From contig NZ_CP036268.1 in assembly GCF_007744515.1 (NCBI RefSeq), forward strand, positions 2,581,712 through 2,645,711: a stretch of DNA of 64,000 bases. Reading direction: 5' to 3'. The stretch is from Stratiformator vulcanicus. Lineage in GTDB: Bacteria; Planctomycetota; Planctomycetia; Planctomycetales; Planctomycetaceae. The notes beneath the pieces are model-generated. The model did no database searches. It saw nothing but the letters and a program-made list of their open reading frames with translations, and was not told the DNA's origin. Below are positions 17,498 to 26,998 of the stretch, piece after piece (position 1 is the stretch's first letter; the number at the start of each line of letters is the position of its first letter). Made by a program: the position numbers and the translations under genes.

Positions 17498-17698
17498 GGC
17501 TACGACGGCAACATCACGGAGTCGAAGACGTTGTTGAAAACGTTGCTGAAGATGGTCGACTATATCCACGCCAACCTGCTTCGCCGTGGGCTGGTGGAAC
17601 GGCCGACTGATTGGAAGTGCTCAAGTGCGGCGGAGTTAATCGACGAGCGACCCGGACCGCTCCGAGTCGACCGAGTGCCGCCGGACTGGCTCGATTAA
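17498..17698 (+). pseudogene. C-terminal fragment of a RAYT transposase
   Basis: The frame reads GYDGNITESKTLLK, then MVDYIHANLLRRGLVERP and finally DRVPPDWLD before TAA. This is the typical end of REP-associated transposases (YDRNI, DYIHANPVRRGLV, DWKWSSA); here TDWKCSSAAE is seen. No start or N-terminal half is present. The segment corresponds to the part that elements A and B lost, and its last codons show where their deletion ended. Confidence 0.82.
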
Positions 17699-17767
17699 CG
17701 CCGGGGGGCGGTTGGCTAATGTGCAAGAAGCAACCGGACAACCAGATGCGGGGGCGAGCCGCCCCCG

Positions 17768-17936
17768 GCGGGGGATCGGGTGATTTCGGTCTCACGCAAG
17801 TGTTTACGCTCACCCGCCTCCCACGATCACGCTCCGTTTTGGGAATCGTGCACTAAAAGCTGAAGTTCTGCGAAACGATCCCGCACTTGCGGTGTTTCAC
17901 ATCCCACAAGCTCCTGAGCCGACGGGGTAACGCACC
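17768..17936. other. Spacer upstream of the RG-rich protein gene
   Basis: This is the remainder of the gene-free stretch between 17355 and 17936; the first part is covered by the 125-bp insert and the transposase fragment. I see no ORF. It probably holds the promoter of the 17937-22469 operon, but no clear boxes stand out. Confidence 0.4.
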
Positions 17937-18440
17937 ATGAAAATGCTGTTGATATTTTGCTGGTGCCTGGCGGTAGCGGCCGTGGCGAATGCGGAGGAGA
18001 CCTTTGTCACAATCCATAAGGTCAGCGGAAATCGGATTGTCGTGTCGAAGGAAGATCAATCAGCTGGTCGGCGCGGCGGCGGGCGATTCCAAGGGAATTC
18101 GGACGACGCTTCGCGCGGCCGCCGGGGACGGGGAGCGGCACAATCTGCCCCGCAGGCGGTCGTCACCATCGCAGCCGATGTGAAGATCACCGGCGCGATG
18201 CGAGAGCGGCGGACAAGCGATTTCATGGTGCTCGCCGAATTGCCCGGCGGTTTGCGGAACTCAGTATTCCGCAATATGAAGCAACCGCTGTCGGCCCGCG
18301 TGATCACGGAGGGAAAACGCATCCTTGAGATCAACGTCCTGACACCGGTGACAGACATCAACCAGTCGCTGGTCGATGCCGACGGCGAAGCGGTCATCGC
18401 CGTCCGACCGAAGCGACCACCCATGAAGGAGAACCGGTGA
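17937..18440 (+). CDS. Small secreted protein with RG-rich segment
   Basis: A 167-residue protein with a clear signal peptide (about 1-20, LAVAAVANAEE). After a short strand-rich part follows a low-complexity segment rich in Arg and Gly (about 43-65, RRGGGRFQG and SRGRRGRGAA), then a folded-looking C-terminal part (72-167). The family is unknown to me. It overlaps the next gene by four bases (GTGA), so its product is made together with a DUF1549/DUF1553 protein that carries its own RG-rich tract near its C-terminus. It may be a partner or accessory subunit of that protein. Confidence 0.72.
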   Translation: MKMLLIFCWCLAVAAVANAEETFVTIHKVSGNRIVVSKEDQSAGRRGGGRFQGNSDDASRGRRGRGAAQSAPQAVVTIAADVKITGAMRERRTSDFMVLAELPGGLRNSVFRNMKQPLSARVITEGKRILEINVLTPVTDINQSLVDADGEAVIAVRPKRPPMKENR

Positions 18441-21025
18441 GAGCATATGCTCAGTCGACTTTCATCTTAATGGCGGTGGTCGCCGGGCTCGCGGCCGTGA
18501 TGAATTTAAACAGCGCTGCGGCCGACGAGACCGATGCGGGATTAAGATTCTTCGAGGCGAAGATTCGGCCGGCCCTCATCAAACATTGCTATGAATGTCA
18601 CTCGACCGAATCGGGAAAAGCGAAAGGTGGCCTGCGCGTTGATACCCGTGATGCGCTGCTTCGTGGCGGTGAAGGCGGACCTGCGGTTGTGGCGAAATCG
18701 ACGACGCGCAGTCTTCTCTATGAGGCAATCCTCTATGAGGACGGTGGTTATCAGATGCCGCCGAAAGGTAAGCTCCCGGCTCAGGTGATCGCTGACTTCC
18801 GCAAGTGGATCTTAATGGGGGCGCCTGATCCGCGAGTTACTCGCTCGCAGCCCGCCGTGGCGACGGAAATCGATATCGAGCAGGGTCGCAACTATTGGGC
18901 TTATCGGCAGCCGCAAGAGGCGAAGCCGTCGATGTCTACGGACGATTGGCTCCGGACGACGATCGACCGATTCGTGCACCAGTCGCAGCGATTACACGGG
19001 GTATCGCCGGTCGCGGACGCGGATGCACGTACTTTAATAAGGCGACTTCATTTTGTACTGACCGGTCTGCCGCCATCTCGCGATGCTGCGCAGGAGTGGA
19101 AGCGTGAGATCGAAGCGGCCGGTTCGGTCGGGCAGCGGCAAAGGGTCATTTCGAATCTGATCGACGAACTGCTCGCCTCGCCCCGGTTCGGAGAACATTG
19201 GGGTCGTCATTGGATGGACGTGGCCCGCTTCGCCGAATCAACCGGCGGCGACCAGAACAACATTTATCCCCACGCGTGGCGCTATCGCGATTACGTGATC
19301 GACAGCTTTAATTCCGACAAACCTTTCGACGACTTCATTAAGCAGCAGATTGCCGGTGACCTCCTGCCAATCGAGGACGATCAAGAGTGGGGTGAGAACG
19401 TCGTCGCGACCGGCTTCTTAGCCATTGGCGTTAAGTTCGTCGGTGAAGAGGACCAGCAGAAGTATCTCGCCGACTTGGTCGATGAGCAGGTCGATACGAC
19501 GACCCGCGCCTTCCTCGCGACGACGGTCGCTTGTGCCCGCTGTCACGACCACAAGTTCGATCCGATCCCGCAGCATGACTATTACGCGATGGCGGGCATC
19601 TTCCGGTCGACCGCCACGCATTACGGCTTGCTGAGAGCACAGGCCCGCCAAGCCACGACACTCCTCGATCTCACCGGGATGGGTCTGCCCGCCGGTACGC
19701 CGCAGGCCACGAGAGAAGAACTCGCGCAGCTTCAACAGGATCGCGATGATGCTGAGAAGGCCTTGTCCGACGCGATGTCGAAGATCCGCTCCGGGGAGAA
19801 CGTGTTTCGAGGAACATTGCGTCGGTTGCGGTCTCAACGCGATGAGACCGCCGCCGCGCTCCTAGCCTACGGCGCCGGCGGAGAAGCCCGGGTGCTTGCG
19901 ATGGGAACGCAAGATCATGAGTTTCCATTACGAACCCGTTTGCTCGTTCGGGGCGAATTGGACAAGCCGGCTCAAGAGGTCTCGAGGGGCGTTTTGCAGG
20001 TCTTGTCCGAGTCGGGAAAAAACTCATTTCCACCGACGATGAGGGGTAGCGGACGCGTTGAACTCGCGGAATGGATCGCCTCGAAAGACAATCCGCTCAC
20101 CGCGCGAGTAATGGCCAACCGCATCTGGCACTGGATGTTCGGCCGCGGCCTCGTCCGAACTGTCGATGATTTCGGCGAGAGCGGTGACCGTCCTTCCAAC
20201 CCGGAATTGCTCGACTATTTGGCGACTCGATTTGTCGACGAAGATTGGTCCACGAAATCATTAATTCGAGAAATCGCTCAATCGCGGACTTGGCAATTGT
20301 CATCGCAGTACGACGAAGCCGACGCCGAGATCGATCCTGACAATCGCTATCTGTGGAGAGCGAACAGGCGACGGTTGGAAGCGGAATCGATTCGCGATGC
20401 CATGCTCGCCGTATCGGGCCAACTTGAGGTCCAGCGCCCCGCCGGAACTCTGTTGCGGTCGGTCGGCGAGGGTGGTGTCGGGCAAAATGTCTTCGAGCCC
20501 GATATTCGAGCGATCGAGACGAACTGCCGCTCGGTCTATCTTCCCCGGGTGCGGGGCGTGTTGCCGGAAGTGATTGAACTCTTTGACGCACCTGACGCAG
20601 GTCTGGTGACCGGCGCGAGGGAGAGCACGGCGAGTCCGCTGCAGGCACTCTACCTGATGAACAATGCCTTCGTTCAAGAGCAGGCGATCGATGCTGCGGG
20701 GCGAACAAAGAAGGGTAATGTTCGAGAGCAAGTCGCCGATGTGTTTCATCTCGTCCTCGGGCGTTCGCCGACGGCGGTAGAAGCCGCAGCTGCCGAAGTG
20801 TACTTGGCGAACCGTCTCAATTCGGTGACACAAACTCAAATTCAGTCGGATCAACCTGGTCGAAATGATCGCGGTTTTGGACGGCGAGGTCGCGGGCGGG
20901 GACAACGTTCGGCGATCCCAGCGGACGAACCCCCAGTGACCGAGGCTGCAGTGACACCGATGCCCGCGTTGGCCGAACTCATTCAAGCATTAATGTGCAC
21001 GGCCGAATTCCAACAAATTAATTAA
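18437..21025 (+). CDS. DUF1549/DUF1553 protein with PSD1 cytochrome-c-like domain
   Basis: An 862-residue secreted protein starting at GTG within the preceding stop (GTGA), with AAGGAG seven bases upstream. Signal segment 1-30; PSD1 domain with CYECH at 51-55; DUF1549 (about 165-400) with a second CxxCH in VACARCHDHKFDP; DUF1553 (about 540-800). An RG-rich tract (RGFGRRGRGRGQR) interrupts the C-terminal end. In Planctomycetota these proteins are always paired with a DUF1501 protein, as here 20 bases downstream, and may form heme-bearing extracytoplasmic complexes for complex carbohydrate use. No reaction is established. Confidence 0.9.
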   Translation: MRAYAQSTFILMAVVAGLAAVMNLNSAAADETDAGLRFFEAKIRPALIKHCYECHSTESGKAKGGLRVDTRDALLRGGEGGPAVVAKSTTRSLLYEAILYEDGGYQMPPKGKLPAQVIADFRKWILMGAPDPRVTRSQPAVATEIDIEQGRNYWAYRQPQEAKPSMSTDDWLRTTIDRFVHQSQRLHGVSPVADADARTLIRRLHFVLTGLPPSRDAAQEWKREIEAAGSVGQRQRVISNLIDELLASPRFGEHWGRHWMDVARFAESTGGDQNNIYPHAWRYRDYVIDSFNSDKPFDDFIKQQIAGDLLPIEDDQEWGENVVATGFLAIGVKFVGEEDQQKYLADLVDEQVDTTTRAFLATTVACARCHDHKFDPIPQHDYYAMAGIFRSTATHYGLLRAQARQATTLLDLTGMGLPAGTPQATREELAQLQQDRDDAEKALSDAMSKIRSGENVFRGTLRRLRSQRDETAAALLAYGAGGEARVLAMGTQDHEFPLRTRLLVRGELDKPAQEVSRGVLQVLSESGKNSFPPTMRGSGRVELAEWIASKDNPLTARVMANRIWHWMFGRGLVRTVDDFGESGDRPSNPELLDYLATRFVDEDWSTKSLIREIAQSRTWQLSSQYDEADAEIDPDNRYLWRANRRRLEAESIRDAMLAVSGQLEVQRPAGTLLRSVGEGGVGQNVFEPDIRAIETNCRSVYLPRVRGVLPEVIELFDAPDAGLVTGARESTASPLQALYLMNNAFVQEQAIDAAGRTKKGNVREQVADVFHLVLGRSPTAVEAAAAEVYLANRLNSVTQTQIQSDQPGRNDRGFGRRGRGRGQRSAIPADEPPVTEAAVTPMPALAELIQALMCTAEFQQIN

Positions 21026-21044
21026 GAGCCACGGGACGCGTCTC

Positions 21045-22469
21045 ATGTCACGTAACTATTGCGGAAAGCGGTACTCGGTCGCATCGCGACGTGATGCTTT
21101 AAAGACCCTCTCGGCCGGTTTCGGATTTCTCGGCTTTGCCGGTCTCGCCGCTGCCGAGAGTTCGTCAAAGCAACCGCTGCTGGCGTCAAAGAGACCGCAC
21201 TTCGAACCGAAAGCAAAACGGGTCATCTTCCTGTGCATGCGCGGCGGTCCCTCTCACGTCGACACTTTTGATTACAAGCCGAGACTCAAGGCCGACCACG
21301 GCAGAGCCTCTCATTACGGAACGCCGTGGTGTCGATCGCCGTGGAATTTTAAGCAGCATGGCGAGAGCGGACTCTATCTCTCCGAGCTGTTCCCGAATCT
21401 GGCGAATCACGCCGACGATCTTTGCGTGCTTAACGGCATGCACTGCGATCAACCGGCGCATGCCCAGGCGATGCTGCAGATGCATACCGGCAGTTTCCAG
21501 TTCGTGCGGCCCTCGCTTGGGGCATGGACGCTGTACGGGCTGGGCACGGAGAGCCGGGACCTTCCCGGCTTCATCTCGATCAATCCGCCGACCGCGACCG
21601 GCGGAGCTCAAAATTACGGCAGTGCATTTTTGCCGGCGGCGTACCAAGGGACGAAGTTCAACATTCAAGACAGCAGTCAGCGCAACCGCCGTATTGATCG
21701 CATGCGGCGTGGCGAAGCCAACCCGCACGGAATTAATAACGCCGTTAATGATCGCCTGACGAATACCGCACAACGCGCGCAGTTAGATCTGATCGGCGAA
21801 CTGAATCGAGCGAAGCTCACCCGTGATGGTCATAACCCGCACGTCGAAGCGGCGATTGAAAACTACGAGCTTGCCTTCCGCATGCAGGACGCGGTTCCCG
21901 AGGTGATGGATATTTCAAGGGAGACCGACGAGACGTTCCAGCTCTATGGAATTAATGAAGACCCGACCGACGGTTTCGGACGGCAATGTCTGCTCGCACG
22001 ACGCTTTGCCGAGGCGGGTGTTCGGTTTATCGAACTCGGCCACGGCAGTTGGGATCAGCACAGCAACCTGCAAACGGCGATGGCCGACAACTGCGCCGAA
22101 ACGGACAAGCCGATCGCGGGCCTGCTCGCCGATCTAAAGCGGCAAGATCTGCTGAAAGACACGCTCGTGATCTGGGGCGGCGAATTCGGGCGGACCCCCT
22201 ACAGCGACAGCGGTTCCGGTCGAGACCACAATCATAAAGGTTACACAATGTGGATGGCCGGAGGCGGAGTGAAGGGCGGCTTCTCCTATGGCCGCACCGA
22301 CGAACACGGCTACGAAGCCATCGAAAACAAGATGCACGTCCGGGATTGGCACGCCACGATCCTGCACTTGCTCGGCCTGGACCATGAAGAACTGACCTAT
22401 CGACACGCGGGCCGCGAAATGCGAATCACCGACGTCGGCGGCTCCGTCGCGCAGGAGATCATTGCCTGA
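21045..22469 (+). CDS. DUF1501 protein (sulfatase/phosphatase-like fold)
   Basis: A 474-residue protein with a short basic leader containing RRDALKTLSAGFGFLGFAG, a twin-arginine-like signal. The DUF1501 core follows: FLCMRGGPSHVDTFDYKP near 65-82, GHGSWDQH and GGEFGRTP in the middle and GRDHNHKGYTMWMAGGGVKGG near the end. These Asp/His-rich motifs resemble the metal-binding parts of the alkaline phosphatase superfamily. It is the standard operon partner of the upstream DUF1549/DUF1553 protein. The substrate is unknown. Confidence 0.9.
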   Translation: MSRNYCGKRYSVASRRDALKTLSAGFGFLGFAGLAAAESSSKQPLLASKRPHFEPKAKRVIFLCMRGGPSHVDTFDYKPRLKADHGRASHYGTPWCRSPWNFKQHGESGLYLSELFPNLANHADDLCVLNGMHCDQPAHAQAMLQMHTGSFQFVRPSLGAWTLYGLGTESRDLPGFISINPPTATGGAQNYGSAFLPAAYQGTKFNIQDSSQRNRRIDRMRRGEANPHGINNAVNDRLTNTAQRAQLDLIGELNRAKLTRDGHNPHVEAAIENYELAFRMQDAVPEVMDISRETDETFQLYGINEDPTDGFGRQCLLARRFAEAGVRFIELGHGSWDQHSNLQTAMADNCAETDKPIAGLLADLKRQDLLKDTLVIWGGEFGRTPYSDSGSGRDHNHKGYTMWMAGGGVKGGFSYGRTDEHGYEAIENKMHVRDWHATILHLLGLDHEELTYRHAGREMRITDVGGSVAQEIIA

Positions 22470-22825
22470 AGGTCGGCTTATGTCGCGGGGGGACGCGTCG
22501 GTGTCCACTCCAACCGCTGCGCGCGCTCGATCCGCGGCTCACAGGAGCCTCGGCTTGTATGAGTCATTATTTTTTTCACCCACCACGAGCACCGCTTCCT
22601 GAGAAGCGGTGGCCGAGCGCGGCGACGAGCATCGCGGATTATTGAGCGGCGATAGCCCGATCGGCCTGCGTCTCTCAGGAGACGCGGCTTGTAACGCTCT
22701 CCGATGGCTGGCGCCTCGGGCTGGTATGACGGGGAGATCGGGAGAGGCGGGAGAGGTTCGAAAGATGCTCGTCTCGCCCATTCACTCGTCTCACCCCCTT
22801 TAGCCTCTCGCCTCTCACCGCTCAC
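22470..22825. other. Convergent intergenic region with repeat-like sequences
   Basis: This 356-base region between convergent genes has no convincing ORF. It holds a 9-base-stem hairpin (CACCGCTTC-CTGA-GAAGCGGTG, 22590-22611) without a T-run on either side. It also holds a segment (22705-22729) which on the minus strand would read YQPEAP, a translation I associate with a family of intergenic repeats in planctomycetes. Two further pieces (around 22548 and 22678) both contain CAGGAG followed by CGGCTTGTA. Confidence 0.45.
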
Positions 22826-24634
22826 CTACTTCTTCGCCCGCTTGCGTTCATTCTCGGTGAGCAGGATCTTTCGCAGGCGGATCGCGTCGGGGGTGACTTC
22901 GACCCATTCGTCCGACTCAATATATTCCAGGGCCGACTCTAAGGTGAGTTGGCGGGGGGGCTTGAGCATGATCGCGTCGTCGGCGCCGGAGCTGCGAACG
23001 TTGGTCAGTTTCTTCTCACGGATCGGATTAACGACGAGGTCGTTGTCGCGGCTGTTTTCGCCGATGAGCATGCCTTCATAGACTGGGGCACCGGGGGGGA
23101 CGAGCATTTCGGCTCGTTCCTGTAACTTCCACAATGCGTAGGCGACAGCCTGCCCTTGCACCTGAGAAATTAAGACTCCGTTCTTGCGATGGGGCACATC
23201 CCCTTCCTGCGGCTTATAAGCATCGAAGCGGTGGTGGATGATCGCTTCGCCCCGGCTGGCATTTAAGAGCTTGGTTCTTAATCCGATCAAGCCGCGAGCG
23301 GGGATGCTGAATTCGAGATGGGTCATTCCCGTGGAGCCGGCGGTCATTTCGTTGACCTGACCCCGACGATTACCGACCAATTCCATAATGCCGCCCACGG
23401 ACTCTGCGGGCACATCAATGACGAGTTCTTCGAACGGCTCATGCCACTTGCCGTCGATCTCGCGACGGATGACCTCCGGCTTGCCGACGGAAAGTTCGTA
23501 GCCTTCGCGGCGCATCGTTTCAATTAAGACGGCCAGGTGCAGGACTCCGCGGCCGGAGACTTTAAAGCTGTCTTTATCGCCGGTCTCTTCGACGCGAAGG
23601 GCGACGTTCGACTCGAGTTCGCGCATCAGTCGTTCGCGGATATTCCGGCTGGTGACGTACTTGCCGCTCTTACCGGCGAAGGGGCTGCTGTTGACGGTGA
23701 AGAGCATTGAGAGGGTTGGCTCGTCGACGCTGATGCGGTTCAGCGGGGTGCCGCCCTCGGCGTCGGTGACGGTATCGCCGATGTCGGGCTGGGGCAGGCC
23801 GATTAATGCGACGACGTCGCCGGCCTGGGCATCTTCGACGGCGATGCGACCGAGTTTGTCGAACATTTCGATCGAGTCGATCTTGCCGGTCGTCGTAGTG
23901 CCGTCGGCGCGGTGGAGGGCGATCTTCTGTCCCTTTTTTACTCGGCCCGAGGCAACGCGACCGGTCACGATGCGGCCGACGAACTCTGAGTAGGAAAGGG
24001 TCGTGACCATCATTTGGAACGGGCCGTCGGGGTCGACGTCGGGACCGGGAACCCTCTCAACGACGAGGTCGAGGATCGGCGCGATGGTGCCTTCGCGCTC
24101 GGCGGGGTCGTGGACAGCGTAGCCCGACCGGCCGGAGGCGAAGATATAAGGGAAGTCGAGTGTTTCATCGTCCGCTCCGAGTTCCATAAAGAGCTCGAAG
24201 GTTTCGTCGAGCACTTCGGACGGGCGGGCATCGGGGCGATCGATTTTGTTGACGACCACGATTGGTCGCAGGCCGACCTCCAGCGCTTTTTGGACCACGA
24301 AGCGGGTTTGGGGGCGGGGGCCTTCGAAGGAATCGACCAGCACGAGGCAACCATCGGCCATGCGCAGAACGCGTTCGACTTCGCCTCCGAAATCGGCGTG
24401 GCCCGGTGTATCAATGATGTTGATTCGGACGTCTTTATAGGTCAGCGCAATGTTCTTGCTCAAAATAGTGATGCCGCGCTCGCGCTCCAAATCATTGGAA
24501 TCGAGAATGCAATCCTGGGTCAGTTGGGCATCACGGAATTGACCGGATTGCCGGAGAAGGGCATCAACGAGTGTGGTCTTGCCGTGATCGACATGCGCGA
24601 TAATGGCTAAATTTCGGACGTCTTGTCGGCGCAT
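22826..24634 (-). CDS. typA: Ribosome-associated GTPase TypA/BipA
   Basis: A 602-residue protein of normal TypA length. G1 motif AHVDHGKTT (13-21), [16 protein letters not shown] as G3, NKIDRP as G4 and the TypA-specific C-terminal segments ([33 protein letters not shown]) are all present. TypA binds the ribosome like EF-G and supports assembly of the large subunit and growth under stress or cold. It is transcribed alone and divergently from the ATPase gene at 24955. I see no oddity. Confidence 0.97.
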   Translation of the reverse strand: MRRQDVRNLAIIAHVDHGKTTLVDALLRQSGQFRDAQLTQDCILDSNDLERERGITILSKNIALTYKDVRINIIDTPGHADFGGEVERVLRMADGCLVLVDSFEGPRPQTRFVVQKALEVGLRPIVVVNKIDRPDARPSEVLDETFELFMELGADDETLDFPYIFASGRSGYAVHDPAEREGTIAPILDLVVERVPGPDVDPDGPFQMMVTTLSYSEFVGRIVTGRVASGRVKKGQKIALHRADGTTTTGKIDSIEMFDKLGRIAVEDAQAGDVVALIGLPQPDIGDTVTDAEGGTPLNRISVDEPTLSMLFTVNSSPFAGKSGKYVTSRNIRERLMRELESNVALRVEETGDKDSFKVSGRGVLHLAVLIETMRREGYELSVGKPEVIRREIDGKWHEPFEELVIDVPAESVGGIMELVGNRRGQVNEMTAGSTGMTHLEFSIPARGLIGLRTKLLNASRGEAIIHHRFDAYKPQEGDVPHRKNGVLISQVQGQAVAYALWKLQERAEMLVPPGAPVYEGMLIGENSRDNDLVVNPIREKKLTNVRSSGADDAIMLKPPRQLTLESALEYIESDEWVEVTPDAIRLRKILLTENERKRAKK

Positions 24635-24954
24635 CGGAAGGGCAATCGTAAGGCGGGAAGCGGAACAGGGCGGGATTCTATAGCGTTGCGGCTAAGTACG
24701 ATAGCGCGTTGGACCAGAGACGCGGTGCAATTGCGTACTCCGAATGTCGCAAGACGATTTCCGCTGAGTGGTTGGAGTGAGTGCGGGTTTCACAATGCCT
24801 GCTGCACGGGGTTGCCTGACGGTCGAATCGGGAGTGTTTTCCAAATTATGAGACTTCCGTTAATCCCGGCGACGGGTGTTCCGGGCCGCATAGACACCCG
24901 GTCGAGGGCCGCTCATATTGGAGAAGTCCAGAAGTTCAGCGGAGCCTGTGCACG
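24635..24954. other. Divergent promoter region between typA and the OLD-like gene
   Basis: These 320 bases hold no ORF that I believe. They must carry the typA promoter and probably that of the OLD-like gene; I could not pick convincing boxes. Confidence 0.4.
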
Positions 24955-26961
24955 ATGCGATTGCTGTCAGCACGCGTTCAGAATTTCAAATGCGTCAACG
25001 ATTCGGGCGTTTTCGCAGTGCATCCGCGCGTCACGTGCCTGATCGGGCGCAACGAGAGCGGCAAAACGGCAATTCTGCAGGCGCTGGAAAGGACCAATCC
25101 GGAGCCTCGCAGGCCGAGCCGATTTGAGGAGCTCGAGTTTCCGCGGATTCGAGCGACGGAACTGGGTTCAAGCGACAGCCAGTTTGAGGTCGTCCGGACC
25201 ACTTGGACGGTCGATGAAGCGACTCGAACGGCTATCGAGGAATTTGTCGGACCGGGAGTGCTCATCTCGGACGATGTCGAGTTTATCAAGCATTTCGATG
25301 GCTCGGAAAAGTGGAATGTCAAGATTGACGAAACGCGTTGCCTGGAGAGCAATCTCTGCGACACGGAATTGCCGGCTGGGGAGAAGCAGTCTTTGCGAGA
25401 CGCAAAGACGATCAAACGCGCGGTCGAATACCTGGAAGGTAAGAAAAACGGTGAAGGAGGGTTGTCCCATGCGGAGGGCGAGCTTCTCGGTCGTTTGTGG
25501 GACCGATTCGGTGAGGCCGATTTTTCGTGCCGGACGGCGATCGGTCACCGGATCAAGAGCACCCTACCCCGGCTCGTTTATTTTGACGAGTATACGCGGC
25601 TGCCGGGAACGGTGTCGCTCGACGATCTCCGAAGCCGCCCAGGTGCGTGGGATGAACCTGGGATGCGTGTTTTCCGTGCCCTCCTCGAATTGGCGAATTG
25701 CGATGTCGACACGCTCGCGGAGATACGGCAGTACGACCGGTTGCAGGCGGATCTGTCGGCGATTTCCGCGAAGCTGACGCGTGAACTGCACAAGTACTGG
25801 AGCTCGAATCGGGACCTCCGGGTGCAGTTCCGATTCGAATCCGGTATGCCGGACGACCCGCCTCCGTTCAATTCCGGTCTCGTGATGCGGACCCGTGTCG
25901 AAAACATCAAGACCGGAGTGTCGACCGGCTTCGACGACCGCAGCACCGGGTTCACATGGTTCTTTTCGTTTCTCATCTGGTTCAGCCAGATTCGGAGCCA
26001 ACTTGGTGAAAACGTGTTGCTGCTGCTCGACGAGCCGGGCTTGGCCTTGCACGCTCGGGCCCAGCAGGATTTGCTCCGATTCATCGAAGACCGTCTTGCC
26101 GGAACTGTGCAGGTAATCTATTCGACGCACTCACCATTTATGATCGACACGCGTGATCTGACGAAGGTCCGCGGCGTCGAAGACCAGCCGGGCATCGAGG
26201 ACGATCCGGACGACCCGTTTGCCGACGTTTCGGCCGGCGGCACGAAGGTGATCGGCGACGTCCTCACAGCCGGTCCCGATACGCTTTGGACGGTCAAAAC
26301 CGCCGTCGGTGTCGATCTGTCAAAAAATCACGCAATCGGCGATGCGGCCACGCTATTCGTCGATGGGCCGGTGGAATCGCTTTATATCCCTTTCTTCAGT
26401 CGAAAATTACGCGACGCAGGTCGCGCCGGTTTGGACGACCGTTGGCACGTGCTTGCCGTCGGCGGGGTGAGCAGGCTCGGCGCAGTGCTTCAACACGTTG
26501 CTCCGAACCCGGCAGCCGTCGCCGCGATCGTGCGGGCTGAACCGGATGCGATCGTCAACGGTCGTATTCGTGAGTTTCCGGCAGAACGTATTTCGTTCTG
26601 GAGCCGCTACGCCGTTGGTGACGGCCAAGAAATTGAAGACCTGTTCGGCGTCGAGGCGTACGTCGATCTTGTTGTCGCGAGCTACGGATTGAAGAGAGAG
26701 GAATTGGCCTTTTGTTCAGGAGGACCGGTGCTCAGCGAGGTTGCCGCTACGTTGAAATCAGTTAAGGGAGCGGGGCATCGATTTGACCGCTATCGGGTCG
26801 CCGAATTTCTGACAATCCGAAAGAAACAGACGGCATTTCGTGACGAACAGGCCGTCCTCGCGCGTTTTGAGAAACTCTTCAACGATCTCAACGCTCTGCT
26901 TAACGGTTTCGGACCGTCCGCAAATCAGGAATCCGAAGAGCCACAATTTGCAAACCGCTGA
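24955..26961 (+). CDS. OLD-like AAA ATPase with degenerate TOPRIM-like C-terminus
   Basis: A 668-residue protein. Walker A is GRNESGKT (31-38), the family signature is STGFTWFFSFLIWF (330-343), Walker B is LLLLDEPGLALHARAQQ (355-371) and the H-loop is STHSPFMID (390-398). This is the SMC/RecF-type ATPase head of OLD proteins. A TOPRIM-like part starts at TLFVDGPVESLYI (466-478), where Asp replaces the usual Glu, and the DxD that normally follows after about 60 residues is not visible (AVAAIVRAEPDAIVNG). It may therefore lack nuclease activity. No UvrD helicase (Gabija) or reverse transcriptase is next to it. A defence or repair role is possible. Confidence 0.83.
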   Translation: MRLLSARVQNFKCVNDSGVFAVHPRVTCLIGRNESGKTAILQALERTNPEPRRPSRFEELEFPRIRATELGSSDSQFEVVRTTWTVDEATRTAIEEFVGPGVLISDDVEFIKHFDGSEKWNVKIDETRCLESNLCDTELPAGEKQSLRDAKTIKRAVEYLEGKKNGEGGLSHAEGELLGRLWDRFGEADFSCRTAIGHRIKSTLPRLVYFDEYTRLPGTVSLDDLRSRPGAWDEPGMRVFRALLELANCDVDTLAEIRQYDRLQADLSAISAKLTRELHKYWSSNRDLRVQFRFESGMPDDPPPFNSGLVMRTRVENIKTGVSTGFDDRSTGFTWFFSFLIWFSQIRSQLGENVLLLLDEPGLALHARAQQDLLRFIEDRLAGTVQVIYSTHSPFMIDTRDLTKVRGVEDQPGIEDDPDDPFADVSAGGTKVIGDVLTAGPDTLWTVKTAVGVDLSKNHAIGDAATLFVDGPVESLYIPFFSRKLRDAGRAGLDDRWHVLAVGGVSRLGAVLQHVAPNPAAVAAIVRAEPDAIVNGRIREFPAERISFWSRYAVGDGQEIEDLFGVEAYVDLVVASYGLKREELAFCSGGPVLSEVAATLKSVKGAGHRFDRYRVAEFLTIRKKQTAFRDEQAVLARFEKLFNDLNALLNGFGPSANQESEEPQFANR

Positions 26962-26998
26962 GGCCAAACGCGGGATACGTCTTATTGGAGTGTCCGCA

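Larger units (their letters stand above)
16276..17767 (+). mobile_element. RAYT-derived element C carrying a secreted-protein gene
   Basis: The head hairpin (16276-16294) and the inverted tail hairpin CGGGGGCGAGCCGCCCCCG (17749-17767) are of the same kind as in elements A and B. Between them lie a decayed head, a 277-residue secreted-protein gene (16521-17354), a 125-base inverted-repeat insert (17370-17494) and the in-frame C-terminal third of a RAYT transposase (17498-17698). The N-terminal half of the transposase is missing. It may be two neighbouring element remnants rather than a single mobile unit. Confidence 0.55.

Noticed and set aside
22590-22611. An intrinsic terminator between the DUF1501 gene and typA
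   Set aside because: The hairpin is real, but on neither strand is it followed by a T-run.
24955-26961. A Gabija defence system
   Set aside because: Gabija needs a UvrD-like helicase gene next to the OLD-type gene; the neighbours here are typA and rarA.
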